Program-made: the position numbers and the translations under genes | Assembly (NCBI GenBank): GCA_964550325.1 | Contig: CAZJYT010000012.1 | Coordinates: forward strand, 1-22,014 | From: CAZJYT01 sp964550325 | GTDB lineage: Bacteria > Patescibacteriota > Minisyncoccia > Minisyncoccales > CAZJYT01 | Direction of reading: 5' to 3' | Length of the DNA stretch: 22,014 nt | Notes under the pieces: generated by a model | Database searches by the model: none | What the model was told of the DNA's origin: nothing | What the model saw: the letters and a program-made list of their open reading frames with translations, nothing else | Shown here: positions 1 through 6,336 of the stretch, piece by piece | Layout of the letters: every line of letters starts with the position of its first letter | Position numbering within the stretch: position 1 is the stretch's first letter

Positions 1-44
1 CTCCGCTGTGCAAAAGCGGTGTTCTACCACTAAACTACTGGCCC
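1..44 (-). tRNA. Partial tRNA-Ala (TGC anticodon), 5' half only
   Basis: The reverse complement of the first 44 bases begins GGGCCAG (acceptor 5' strand) and continues through a D-arm (GTTTAGTGGTAGAAC). The anticodon stem CCGCT/AGCGG encloses the 7-nt loop TTTGCAC, which gives anticodon TGC (alanine, GCA codons). The T-arm and 3' acceptor strand lie outside the window, so the G3:U70 identity pair cannot be checked and the tRNA is incomplete here. It is on the same strand as htpX and downstream of it. Confidence 0.85.
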
Positions 45-248
45 TCAAAAATTTAAACTGATAAAACAAATCAATTCCTCTCAACTGAGTTATTCTCTCC
101 TTAACTCTTAAATTCTATCAAATTTCTATTTTCAATCAATACTTTGTATTGAGGCATTTAATTGGAGAGGACTAAAGAGGAGATTCTCCTAAATTTTCTA
201 ACGAGATTTAGGATTTTTTAACACCTCTTTTGGTTACAAAATATAAGC

Positions 249-1250
249 TTAGGCTAAGGTGGCTAATCTTTTAATTCTTTTTAGGGTATTGGGGTGGGTA
301 GTAAAAATTTCCATTATTTTTTCCTCTCTACTTAATTTTATCTTTTTTCTTCTTAAAATAGCTAATTCTTTTTCATCAATATCTCCTGAGAGATCCTTGT
401 CAACCTCTCTTAACTCCTGAATTTCTTCTTCTGACCTATTAATATCATTTAAAAAGAACCCTCTTAATGCCTGAATTTTTCTTAATTCATTTTGGCAATG
501 AGGAAGTCCTCTCATTTTGGCTGAACTATAAACCAATTTATATAGAGCAGAGGCTAAGTAACGAGGAGGATTTCCTAATTTTACACTCCCTTCGTCTGCA
601 TAATATTCCCTAATTCTGGAACCTGCTAAAACTAATAAATTAGTAAGGAAATAAATTATCATTGCCAAAATACCAATTAAGATAGAAAGACCTCTTTCTC
701 TTCTGTCATCTAAAAATCCTCCCCATAAAAATCTCCAGGCAATCCAATACATTGCCAAAGGAATCACAGAAAGCAAGGTCATTACTACCATATCTTTATT
801 TTTGAGATGAGAAATCTCGTGTCCCAAGACCGCTTTTAATTCTTCTTTGGTTAATAGATTTTTTATTCCCTCCGTAATACAAACCCTTCCGTCACTTAAA
901 CTACGGCCAAAGGCAAAAGCATTAGGGATAGAAATATGGGCAATTCCAATTTTGGGCTTGGGAATTTTTGCTTCTCGAGAAAGTTCTTTTACCATTTGAT
1001 GTAATTCTGGAGCTTCTTCTTCTGAGACCCATTTTATTCTCATCATTGAAGAGATTAAAAAGGGAGAAGTTAAATATTGAATTACTAAAATTAAAAGAGC
1101 TAAAATTAAATAGGAGAGAATATTCCCTACTCCTAATAAATTTCCTCCAATCACAAAAAGGCCATATAAAATAGCGAACATTCCAAAAATCAAGAGATAC
1201 ATTTTAAGTTGGAGAGACATAATATCTTTGGTTTTTCTAAATAAAATCAT
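249..1250 (-). CDS. htpX: HtpX-like M48 zinc metalloprotease with an EF-hand-like loop
   Basis: Membrane-bound M48 metallopeptidase of 333 aa; family members degrade misfolded membrane proteins. Two hydrophobic segments (about residues 17-38 and 44-66) precede the catalytic region, and another pair lies near residues 155-210. The zinc site is HEISH at 144-148, with EYYAD at 215-219 supplying the expected third ligand, Glu215. Near the C-terminus, residues 284-295 read DKDLSGDIDEKE, which fits the canonical 12-residue EF-hand loop (acidic or Ser at 1, 3, 5; Gly 6; Ile 8; Glu 12) and suggests calcium binding. The first Met (1250) is used; an in-frame Met at 1220 would only remove ten polar residues. 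No Shine-Dalgarno is visible. The gene is monocistronic, with structured repeat copy 1 upstream. Family is certain; the calcium role is inferred. Confidence 0.93.
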   Translation of the reverse strand: MILFRKTKDIMSLQLKMYLLIFGMFAILYGLFVIGGNLLGVGNILSYLILALLILVIQYLTSPFLISSMMRIKWVSEEEAPELHQMVKELSREAKIPKPKIGIAHISIPNAFAFGRSLSDGRVCITEGIKNLLTKEELKAVLGHEISHLKNKDMVVMTLLSVIPLAMYWIAWRFLWGGFLDDRRERGLSILIGILAMIIYFLTNLLVLAGSRIREYYADEGSVKLGNPPRYLASALYKLVYSSAKMRGLPHCQNELRKIQALRGFFLNDINRSEEEIQELREVDKDLSGDIDEKELAILRRKKIKLSREEKIMEIFTTHPNTLKRIKRLATLA

Positions 1251-1330
1251 AGAATATCCCTAAAAAAATTTCAACTCAATTTATCAGCTTTATTTAAAAG
1301 TAGCTTTTTGGTATAACTTATAAGGTGTAG

Positions 1331-1552
1331 TTGCTAACCACTTTGGCAAGAAATCAGTTGAGACATCTTGTCTCGGGGAGCATACCGCAGCCGAGCCCCA
1401 AAGAAAGACTGTATTTCAGAAGGGACTCTGTAAGGCTCGGCGAGGTATAGGAGCGCCCGGGAAATAAACTCCCTATTTCAGTATTTACGGCGACTCCGTG
1501 CTCCCCGAGACAAGATGTCTCAGTAAAGAAATTATCAAGGGTTATTACTGAA
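1331..1552. repeat. Structured repeat element, copy 1
   Basis: Roughly 220-bp element with a GC-rich core inside AT-rich DNA. Perfect 23-bp inverted arms lie at 1359-1381 and 1500-1522. Inside are two nested stems: ATACC (1382-1386) with GGTAT (1444-1448), continuing as GCCGAGCC (1390-1397) with GGCTCGGC (1434-1441); and GGAGCGCC (1450-1457) with GGCG-A-CTCC (1489-1497, one bulged A). Outer, imperfect inverted arms start at TAACCA and extend to the limits given. A 36-nt stretch (1422-1457) is identical in copy 2 at 13148-13183. No protein is encoded that would explain the conservation. The 9-mer CTTATAAGG occurs just outside on both sides (1317-1325 and 1570-1578). It could be a non-autonomous mobile element or a structured RNA; I do not recognise the family. 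Confidence 0.85.
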
Positions 1553-1586
1553 GTGACAAGGATAGCCCTCTTATAAGGCAAACAAT

Positions 1587-1673
1587 GTCGGAGTGGCGGA
1601 ATTTGGCAGACGCGCTGGGCTTAGGACCCAGTGGGAGCTTCCCTTGAGGGTTCAAATCCCTCCTCCGACACCA
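1587..1673 (+). tRNA. tRNA-Leu (TAG anticodon)
   Basis: Complete 87-nt type II tRNA. The acceptor stem is GTCGGAG (1587-1593) with CTCCGAC (1663-1669), followed by discriminator A and an encoded CCA (1671-1673). The anticodon stem CTGGG/CCCAG encloses CTTAGGA, so the anticodon is TAG (leucine, CUA). A long variable arm (GGGAGCTTCCC region) and the T-loop TTCAAAT are present. A TATAAG at 1572-1577 is suitably placed as a -10 box and lies just beyond structured repeat copy 1. The acetyltransferase gene starts 11 nt after the CCA. Confidence 0.96.
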
Positions 1674-1684
1674 TCAGTCTCAAG

Positions 1685-2152
1685 ATGCCAGGGAGAGAAA
1701 AAATAAGAAAAGCTAAAATAGCTGACGCAAAAAAGATCTACTCTCTCATAGGTTTTTGGGCAAAAAGGGGAAGGCTTTTGGAGAGATCGCTTGATAATAT
1801 CTATGAGAATATTAGGGATTTTTGGGTATGTCAAAAAGGAAGAGAGATTTTAGGTGTTTGCGCTCTTCATATAGTAGGATGGCAAAACTTAGCTGAAATT
1901 AGATCCTTAGCTGTCAGTGAAAATCATTTAAAAAAGAAAATAGGAATCAAACTTGTGAAAGCCTGCATTGAAGAGGCAAAATCTTTGGGAGTAAAAAAGA
2001 TATTTGTGCTTACATTTGTAGAAAGCTACTTTAGAAAAATAGGTTTTAAAAAAATAGCAAAAAGTAAACTTCCCCATAAAATATGGAAGGAATGTATAAA
2101 TTGCGTTCATTTTCCAAATTGTAAAGAAAGGGCTCTAATTTTAGAGCTTTAG
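1685..2152 (+). CDS. GNAT N-acetyltransferase, ArgA/N-acetylglutamate-synthase-like
   Basis: A 155-aa single-domain GNAT protein starting at the ATG at 1685 (MPGREKIRKAKIADAKK); an earlier in-frame start would lie inside tRNA-Leu and is rejected. It resembles the stand-alone N-acetyltransferases of the ArgA-like group, with LAEIRSLAVS (beta4), a following helix, KKIFVLTFVESYFRKIGFK, and a C-terminal Cys-rich tail CINCVHFPNC that is typical of this group. The acetyl-CoA pyrophosphate loop, normally R/Q-x-x-G-x-G/A, here reads HLKKKIGIK, so the first conserved Arg and Gly are replaced. The substrate cannot be read from the sequence, and no arginine genes are nearby. It may be co-transcribed with tRNA-Leu. 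Confidence 0.85.
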   Translation: MPGREKIRKAKIADAKKIYSLIGFWAKRGRLLERSLDNIYENIRDFWVCQKGREILGVCALHIVGWQNLAEIRSLAVSENHLKKKIGIKLVKACIEEAKSLGVKKIFVLTFVESYFRKIGFKKIAKSKLPHKIWKECINCVHFPNCKERALILEL

Positions 2153-2248
2153 AAAAAACCTATGTCAAGCAATTTAGCATTGCAAAACATTATCTTTTTG
2201 GCTACATTTTTAGACCGTAGAATTAGAATTCGTAAAAACCATAATTTC

Positions 2249-2257
2249 TGTTAAAAT
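2249..2257 (+). promoter_or_regulatory. Possible extended -10 promoter for the HUMPS gene
   Basis: TG at 2249-2250, one base, then TAAAAT at 2252-2257 makes an extended -10 element. The start site would fall at about 2264, within 1-3 nt of the ATG at 2266, giving an almost leaderless mRNA. No good -35 is visible. This is prediction only. Confidence 0.3.
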
Positions 2258-2265
2258 AAAAAAGT

Positions 2266-3051
2266 ATGCTCACTAAAAAACAGCGTTACCTCCAGATTGC
2301 CTTAAATAGCACATTAGATGAAGCCGAGGCTATTATCAACCAGATTCCCTTAGATAAAAGAATTATTATTGAAGCCGGCACTCCTTTAATAAAAACTTAT
2401 GGAGTCCGGGGTATCAAAATGATAAGATTTTGGTGGGTAAAGAGGGTTTTGGGCTATTATCAAGGTGGTTACAAAACCTTTTCTTCCAATCCCTGGTGGA
2501 GTAATTTATTGAAAGAAAATAAAAAAATCCCTCAACAAAAAGAAAAACCTTTGAAAGAAGAGGGAATAGCCCTCACTCCTTATATTGTAGCTGATTTAAA
2601 GTGTATGGACAGAGGAGAAAGAGAAGTAGAAATTGCTAAAGAGGGAGGAGCTAATGCTGTTACTATCCTTGGCCAAGCTCCAATTGAGACCCTAAATAGC
2701 TTTATTGAAAAATGCGAAGCCTATAATTTAGATGCAATGATTGATATGATGAATGTAGATTTTCCTCTAAATATTTTGCGCAAACTAAAAAAACTTCCTA
2801 AGGTAGTAATTTTGCACCGGGGCGTTGACGAGGAAGCCTTTAATCCAGAAAAAGAAATTCCTTTCCATGAGATTCAAAGAATTAAAAGTAACTACGACAT
2901 TATGATTGCTATTGCAGGTGGTGATACCTTCCAAGAGGTTCAGCGAGCCATATTTAACGACGCTGATATTGTAGTGGTTTGGAAATCTTTTTATAAGAGC
3001 ACCGCTGAAACTGCAAAATTAGCCCAAGAATTTTTAAAAGAGATTAGGTAG
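2266..3051 (+). CDS. HUMPS/OMPDC-family decarboxylase, 3-hexulose-6-phosphate synthase-like, with an insertion
   Basis: A 261-aa member of the orotidine monophosphate decarboxylase suprafamily, closest in style to 3-hexulose-6-phosphate synthase or 3-keto-gulonate-6-phosphate decarboxylase. The catalytic D-x-K-x-x-D motif is intact (DLKCMD, Asp110, Lys112, Asp115). It is followed by VTILGQAPIETLN, HRGVD (His184, Asp188) and the phosphate-binding AGGD (217-220). The N-terminus (LQIALNS...IIIEAGTPLIKTYG) is the first beta-alpha unit. Residues about 54-104 are an aromatic- and Lys-rich insertion (RFWWVKR, NPWWSN) that makes it about 50 aa longer than the usual ~210-aa enzymes. In organisms without an oxidative pentose phosphate pathway this family can supply ribulose-5-phosphate. 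No 6-phospho-3-hexuloisomerase partner is in the window. The exact reaction is uncertain. Confidence 0.85.
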   Translation: MLTKKQRYLQIALNSTLDEAEAIINQIPLDKRIIIEAGTPLIKTYGVRGIKMIRFWWVKRVLGYYQGGYKTFSSNPWWSNLLKENKKIPQQKEKPLKEEGIALTPYIVADLKCMDRGEREVEIAKEGGANAVTILGQAPIETLNSFIEKCEAYNLDAMIDMMNVDFPLNILRKLKKLPKVVILHRGVDEEAFNPEKEIPFHEIQRIKSNYDIMIAIAGGDTFQEVQRAIFNDADIVVVWKSFYKSTAETAKLAQEFLKEIR

Positions 3052-3076
3052 TCTTCAAACAAATAGGAATATCTTA

Positions 3077-3865
3077 TCAAGAGCCACCAAATTGAGAGCG
3101 CTGGTCTCCTCCCTTATTTCTACTTAGAGACTTCAGTCCTTCTAAGATCTCTATTGGTAAAGTAAAGATAATTGTCTTTGAGGGATCGGGCTGAAGCTTA
3201 TCAATAGTTTCCAGTGTTCTCAAGGAAAAAGCACCAGGAACCATCCTCAGAATATCCGCCGCCTTTTGAAGATTTTCTGCTGCTCTAATTTCACCCTCAG
3301 ACTTAATAATAATTGCTCTCTTTTCTCTCTCACTTTCTGCCTGGGCAGCCATTGCTCTTTTCATTCCAGCGGGTAGTTCAATGTCTTGTACTTTTATTGC
3401 GGTGACATCAATTCCCCAGGCATCAGTCTCTGCATCTACTATCTTTTTAATCTCTTTGGCAATCCTCTCTCTTTCTGTGAGTAAGGTATCAAGCTCAACT
3501 CCTCCCACAATATCTCTCAAAGCAGCCAAGGCATATTGGGAAACCGCATAGGAGTAGTTCTCAATTTTTAGCACTGCATCTTCTGCTCTTATTACTTTAA
3601 AATAGACAACTGCATTTATTCCCACTGGCACATTATCTTTAGTTATTGCCTCCTGGCGAGGGATATCAATAGTGGTAATTCTCATATCTACCTTTATCAT
3701 TCTCTGAATACCAATCAAAATCCATCGCAATCCTGGATTGAGGGTAGCGGTATATTTTCCTAAGGTAAGTATTACCCCTCTTTCATACTGGTTAACTACC
3801 CGCAATCCCCCTAAGCCAAAAATTATAAAAAGAAGAAAAAGAATGCTTATTACTCCTGACCCCAT
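3077..3865 (-). CDS. Slipin / stomatin-like SPFH-domain membrane protein
   Basis: A 262-aa SPFH (band 7) protein. One N-terminal membrane segment (residues 3-25) is followed directly by VVNQYERGVILTLGKY, the start of the SPFH domain, then the slipin hallmarks NPGLRWILIG, DIPRQEAITKDNVPV and VVYFKV. A helical region follows (MAAQAESEREKRAIIIKSEGE, about 173-200) that normally mediates oligomerisation into rings. Slipins organise membrane microdomains and usually sit beside an NfeD protease or partner, which is not present on either side here. The gene stands alone between a convergent plus-strand gene (25 nt) and the toxin-antitoxin region. Its upstream DNA has TATAAT on the minus strand at 3924-3919 as a possible -10 box. 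Confidence 0.93.
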   Translation of the reverse strand: MGSGVISILFLLFIIFGLGGLRVVNQYERGVILTLGKYTATLNPGLRWILIGIQRMIKVDMRITTIDIPRQEAITKDNVPVGINAVVYFKVIRAEDAVLKIENYSYAVSQYALAALRDIVGGVELDTLLTERERIAKEIKKIVDAETDAWGIDVTAIKVQDIELPAGMKRAMAAQAESEREKRAIIIKSEGEIRAAENLQKAADILRMVPGAFSLRTLETIDKLQPDPSKTIIFTLPIEILEGLKSLSRNKGGDQRSQFGGS

Positions 3866-3940
3866 AATTAGTAGTTAATAAACTTAATGTTTAATAATTA
3901 CCCTCAACCTTTACTAATATTATAATATAAATATCTCCAG

Positions 3941-4010
3941 ATTCCTACAAGTTTCAATAAGTTTCTACTAATTTCTATAAATTTCTATGAGTTTTTATCT
4001 ATTTCGATTT
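3941..4010. repeat. Degenerate 10-bp tandem repeat, seven units
   Basis: Seven consecutive 10-nt units follow the pattern RTTTCTATAA with changes: ATTCCTACAA, GTTTCAATAA, GTTTCTACTA, ATTTCTATAA, ATTTCTATGA, GTTTTTATCT, ATTTCGATTT. The period of about one DNA turn would put the pyrimidine tracts on one helical face and could bend the DNA. It sits upstream of the slipin gene and directly before a palindrome at 4012-4030. Confidence 0.7.
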
Positions 4011-4011
4011 A

Positions 4012-4030
4012 ACAGGGATCAGACCCCTGT
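4012..4030. repeat. REP-like palindrome (ACAGGG...CCCTGT)
   Basis: ACAGGG (4012-4017) and CCCTGT (4025-4030) are inverted around a 7-nt loop ATCAGAC. It is the same type as the palindrome at 6565-6586, which also carries a GGGTCT-like centre. Such short intergenic palindromes are typical of REP sequences linked to REP-associated tyrosine transposases, but no transposase is in the window. Confidence 0.55.
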
Positions 4031-4078
4031 CAAACTTCAATTTTCAGCCCAAGATACAAATCTTAAATCTTTCCTTTC

Positions 4079-4345
4079 CTATCTATAAATATCGTGAAGC
4101 CCAATATCTAAAAATAAAACTTCCTTATTATTAAGGAAGATAAATTTAATCCGAAAATGATAATCTATCCAAAAAGCCCAACATTCTTTCTCCTTTCCTA
4201 ATAAAGGATGTGTTCTTAACTGAGGATGAAAAGGATTTTCTTTAAAAATTTTGATTTTCAAAATGGCTTTTCTTTGAATAGGAGGAGGAAGCTTTCTAAA
4301 AGATTTTTTATATCGCGCGGAAACCTCAATGCGTGTAATCCTCAT
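4079..4345 (-). CDS. RelE/ParE-superfamily toxin
   Basis: An 88-aa basic protein of the RelE/ParE mRNA-interferase or gyrase-inhibitor superfamily. The sequence runs VSARYKKSFRKLPPPIQRKAILKIKIFKENPFHPQLRTHPLLGK (two helices and the central strand region). A WAFWIDYHFRIKFIF strand pair follows, and the chain ends with DIGLHDIYR, where the final HD.Y.R residues are a common terminal feature of YafQ/RelE-like toxins. The start codon lies inside the antitoxin gene (20-nt overlap), as is normal for type II toxin-antitoxin pairs with coupled translation. Whether it cleaves mRNA or targets gyrase cannot be decided by sight. Confidence 0.88.
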   Translation of the reverse strand: MRITRIEVSARYKKSFRKLPPPIQRKAILKIKIFKENPFHPQLRTHPLLGKEKECWAFWIDYHFRIKFIFLNNKEVLFLDIGLHDIYR

Positions 4346-4565
4346 ACAATCTTGGATATTCCCTTTGAAGAAAACTCTCCAGCGACTCGGTTTTTCCTTC
4401 TTTTTTTTCTTTTAAGCCCTCTTTAACAATCTTATCAATATATTCCTTCTCTATTTCATATTTCAACAATTTTTTATATTCCTCTAAATCTAAAATCACT
4501 ACGCCTTTTTTCCTAAGCAATTTTTTAGGAATAGATATTGAGTTTTTATTCCTTAAATTAGCCAT
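4326..4565 (-). CDS. Antitoxin of type II TA pair (Phd/YefM-like)
   Basis: A 79-aa protein (MANLRNKNSISIPKKLLRKKGVVILD...) preceding and overlapping the toxin by 20 nt. The N-terminal SISIPKKLLRKKGVVILDLEEYKKLL is the DNA-binding half, Phd/YefM- or AbrB-like in pattern. The charged C-terminal tail (EGLKEKKEGKTESLESFLQ) is the segment expected to wrap the toxin. An upstream in-frame ATG at 4595 would add ten residues, but it lies within the promoter spacer described next, so 4565 is preferred. Antitoxins of this kind normally repress their own promoter. Confidence 0.82.
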   Translation of the reverse strand: MANLRNKNSISIPKKLLRKKGVVILDLEEYKKLLKYEIEKEYIDKIVKEGLKEKKEGKTESLESFLQREYPRLYEDYTH

Positions 4566-4572
4566 CACCTTT

Positions 4573-4600
4573 ATTATATTCCTTTCGAAAATCAAGTCAA
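4573..4600 (-). promoter_or_regulatory. Sigma-70-type promoter giving a leaderless antitoxin mRNA
   Basis: On the minus strand TTGACT (4600-4595) is followed by a 16-nt spacer and a perfect TATAAT (4578-4573). Only 7 nt (AAAGGTG) separate the -10 box from the ATG at 4565, so transcription should begin at or within about 1 nt of the start codon. Confidence 0.65.
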
Positions 4601-4739
4601 ATCTTACAACCCTATCCTAAAGACGCAAACTGCTTCCCCTTTAAAAACCTTATCCAAATTCTCTTACAAATATAACCTTAGAAAGGATTTGCAAGAAAAA
4701 GTAAAGAAAGTTTTAAATTTAACTTGGCTGAAATAAAAA

Positions 4740-5573
4740 CTATTCTAAATTCAAAGATAAATCAACCTTAACCAATTTTTCTACCTTCTCTAATTTCTTC
4801 TGTAAATTTGGATGAGGTGACTTTTTCTCTCTCCAATATTTCTCTCTTGTAGAATCAATTTGCTTTTCTATTTGTTCTTTAAGAAAATTAAAAATTTTTT
4901 TCTCCACTGGGGTTTTTTCTCTTAGAGAAGTAATTGAATTTATTCCACTTTCTAAAATTTCTAGTGGAAGATTAAGCAAGAAAGCGGGGAGATATTTAAT
5001 ATGAGGATGAGGTTGAGGTTCTCCGTCTTTAAATCTTATTCCATATGTTAGTAAGGTGCCCTTATAGGTATTTCTCTTTAAAAGTCTGTCCTGCTTTTCA
5101 CCAATTGAAGGCGAAAAGGAATCATCTACAGAAACATCAATGGCAAAGTCTATCTCTTTCCTCTCTTTATTTACTACAAAAAGGTCCACTTTACTCTTTC
5201 TATCGTCATAAGGGGCGGTCCTCAAGACCAAAAAATTATCTCCTAAAAACTTTTGAAGCAAAAGAGTAACAAAAATTTCCCCTTTTTCTCCTCCTCTCAC
5301 TTCTTCTTTTTCTTCTATTTTCTCTAATGATAACCTTCCTCTGTATTGATTTCTCTTTACCTCTTTTAATCTTTCTGTGTGTCTTTTTACTGTCTCCTCA
5401 GAAAGGATATTTTTAAATTTCTCCATTTCAATCCTTAACCTCTCATCCACTGGCACTCCTAATTTTCTTAAATTATCAGCCCGCTCTCTTAATAACTTCT
5501 CTAATAATCTATTTTCTCCTTCTTTTTCCTCTTTCTGAAATCTTTTTAAACCCTCAATCCCTTTTTCTCTCAT
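4740..5573 (-). CDS. Uncharacterised charged protein, possible degenerate PD-(D/E)xK fold
   Basis: I do not recognise this 277-aa family. Residues 1-90 are highly charged and helical, probably a coiled coil. Residues 95-150 have the layout of a restriction-endonuclease-like core: helix with acidic residues (GGEKGEIFVTLLLQKFLG), strand, TAPYDDRKSKVDLFVV (Asp123, Asp124, Asp130), then IDFAIDVSVDD (Asp146). The final Glu-x-Lys expected in active PD-(D/E)xK nucleases is Asp-x-Ser here, so an active nuclease is not certain. The C-terminus (about 215-277) is again Lys/Glu-rich and helical. There are no membrane segments. It lies alone between the toxin-antitoxin pair and the nucleotidyltransferase gene, 97 nt from the latter, in what looks like accessory DNA. 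Confidence 0.75.
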   Translation of the reverse strand: MREKGIEGLKRFQKEEKEGENRLLEKLLRERADNLRKLGVPVDERLRIEMEKFKNILSEETVKRHTERLKEVKRNQYRGRLSLEKIEEKEEVRGGEKGEIFVTLLLQKFLGDNFLVLRTAPYDDRKSKVDLFVVNKERKEIDFAIDVSVDDSFSPSIGEKQDRLLKRNTYKGTLLTYGIRFKDGEPQPHPHIKYLPAFLLNLPLEILESGINSITSLREKTPVEKKIFNFLKEQIEKQIDSTREKYWREKKSPHPNLQKKLEKVEKLVKVDLSLNLE

Positions 5574-5670
5574 AGACTTATTTATATCTTAAAGCTTTTT
5601 CTAAATTAGTAAGAGTGAGTTTAGCCTCGGGTTTTAAACTTTTAGTTTAAACCTTTAGTGGGAAGCGCTT

Positions 5671-6336
5671 TTATTTAAAAATCTCCTTTTTTAATTTTTT
5701 TGCTTGCTTAATAAAAAAGTTCTGCCATTCTTGGTGATTAATTTCCTTAAGCATACGGGGGAAATCTTTTACTTCTTTAGCTTTAATAAGTTGAACGCCT
5801 AACTGAATAGGGTCAATATGCCAATCAAATTTTGCCTTTGCATCCATAACAAGTTTTTGAAAAGAATAATTTTTTTCTTTGATAATAAAATAAATATCAA
5901 TAAAATCACGCGCCCGTGGCTTCATTGAAATAGTATGCACTTTATTAACCGCAATGTCATAAAGGCTATCCACAACAATATTTTTATATTTTATCCCTGG
6001 CTCAATTCGGGGAAATGAGTAATAATTAAAATCAACCTTCAAAAAATTATCTTTAGAGAAAAAGAGATAAAAGCTATGCAAACCCAAAAATTTGCGATAA
6101 TCAATGTTAACTAATTTTAATTTCTGTTTGATTTTGCCAATAAATTTTTCAATGCTTGGTAAATGGATTTCTTGTTCGCTGAAAAAATCAAGATCTTCAG
6201 AAATTCGATGGAAAAGATAAAAAACAGCCAAAGGGGTGCCACCGGTGAGATAGAATCTTTTGGTCAAGTAGCTTTCTTGAGAAAATAACTCCAAAAATTT
6301 TTTTTGCTCTACGGTAAAGATTTCTTCTCTGGCCAT
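5671..6336 (-). CDS. AbiEii/AbiGii-type nucleotidyltransferase (putative toxin)
   Basis: A 221-aa nucleotidyltransferase of the AbiEii toxin family. Motif I is TGGTPLA (31-37), then HRISEDLDFF (43-52) carries the two metal-binding aspartates. VDFNYY gives a third acidic position, and DIAVNKVHTISMKPRARDFIDIY is the conserved Lys/Arg-Asp region of the family. Known members (AbiEii, MenT) transfer nucleotides to tRNA or act in abortive infection. The gene overlaps its upstream partner by 28 nt, giving a two-gene operon in antitoxin-first order. All catalytic residues I can see are kept, so it should be active. Confidence 0.9.
   Translation of the reverse strand: MAREEIFTVEQKKFLELFSQESYLTKRFYLTGGTPLAVFYLFHRISEDLDFFSEQEIHLPSIEKFIGKIKQKLKLVNIDYRKFLGLHSFYLFFSKDNFLKVDFNYYSFPRIEPGIKYKNIVVDSLYDIAVNKVHTISMKPRARDFIDIYFIIKEKNYSFQKLVMDAKAKFDWHIDPIQLGVQLIKAKEVKDFPRMLKEINHQEWQNFFIKQAKKLKKEIFK

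Noticed and set aside
187..218. Hairpin TCCTAAAT/ATTTAGGA followed by T bases as a terminator
   Set aside because: It has terminator form only on the plus strand, where no gene precedes it; on the htpX strand there is no T run after the stem.
1382..1499. Known small ribozyme (twister, hammerhead or pistol type) in the repeat core
   Set aside because: I compared the conserved stems and unpaired bases from memory and found no convincing catalytic core; it remains unclassified.
1354..1581. Minus-strand open frame of 75 codons over structured repeat copy 1
   Set aside because: It lies inside the inverted-repeat core, differs in loop regions between copies without codon-like conservation, and overlaps the upstream region of tRNA-Leu. 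The conservation is explained by base pairing.
1631..1684. Longer start for the acetyltransferase gene
   Set aside because: The extra codons lie inside tRNA-Leu and its CCA end; the family N-terminus fits the ATG at 1685.
3941..4010. CRISPR-like array
   Set aside because: Units are 10 bp without spacers, so it is a simple tandem repeat; no cas genes are present.
5629..5653. Imperfect hairpin GGTTTTAAAC/GTTTAAACC downstream of the nucleotidyltransferase gene
   Set aside because: The arms differ by one base, are AT-rich and no T run follows, so neither terminator nor repeat status can be supported.
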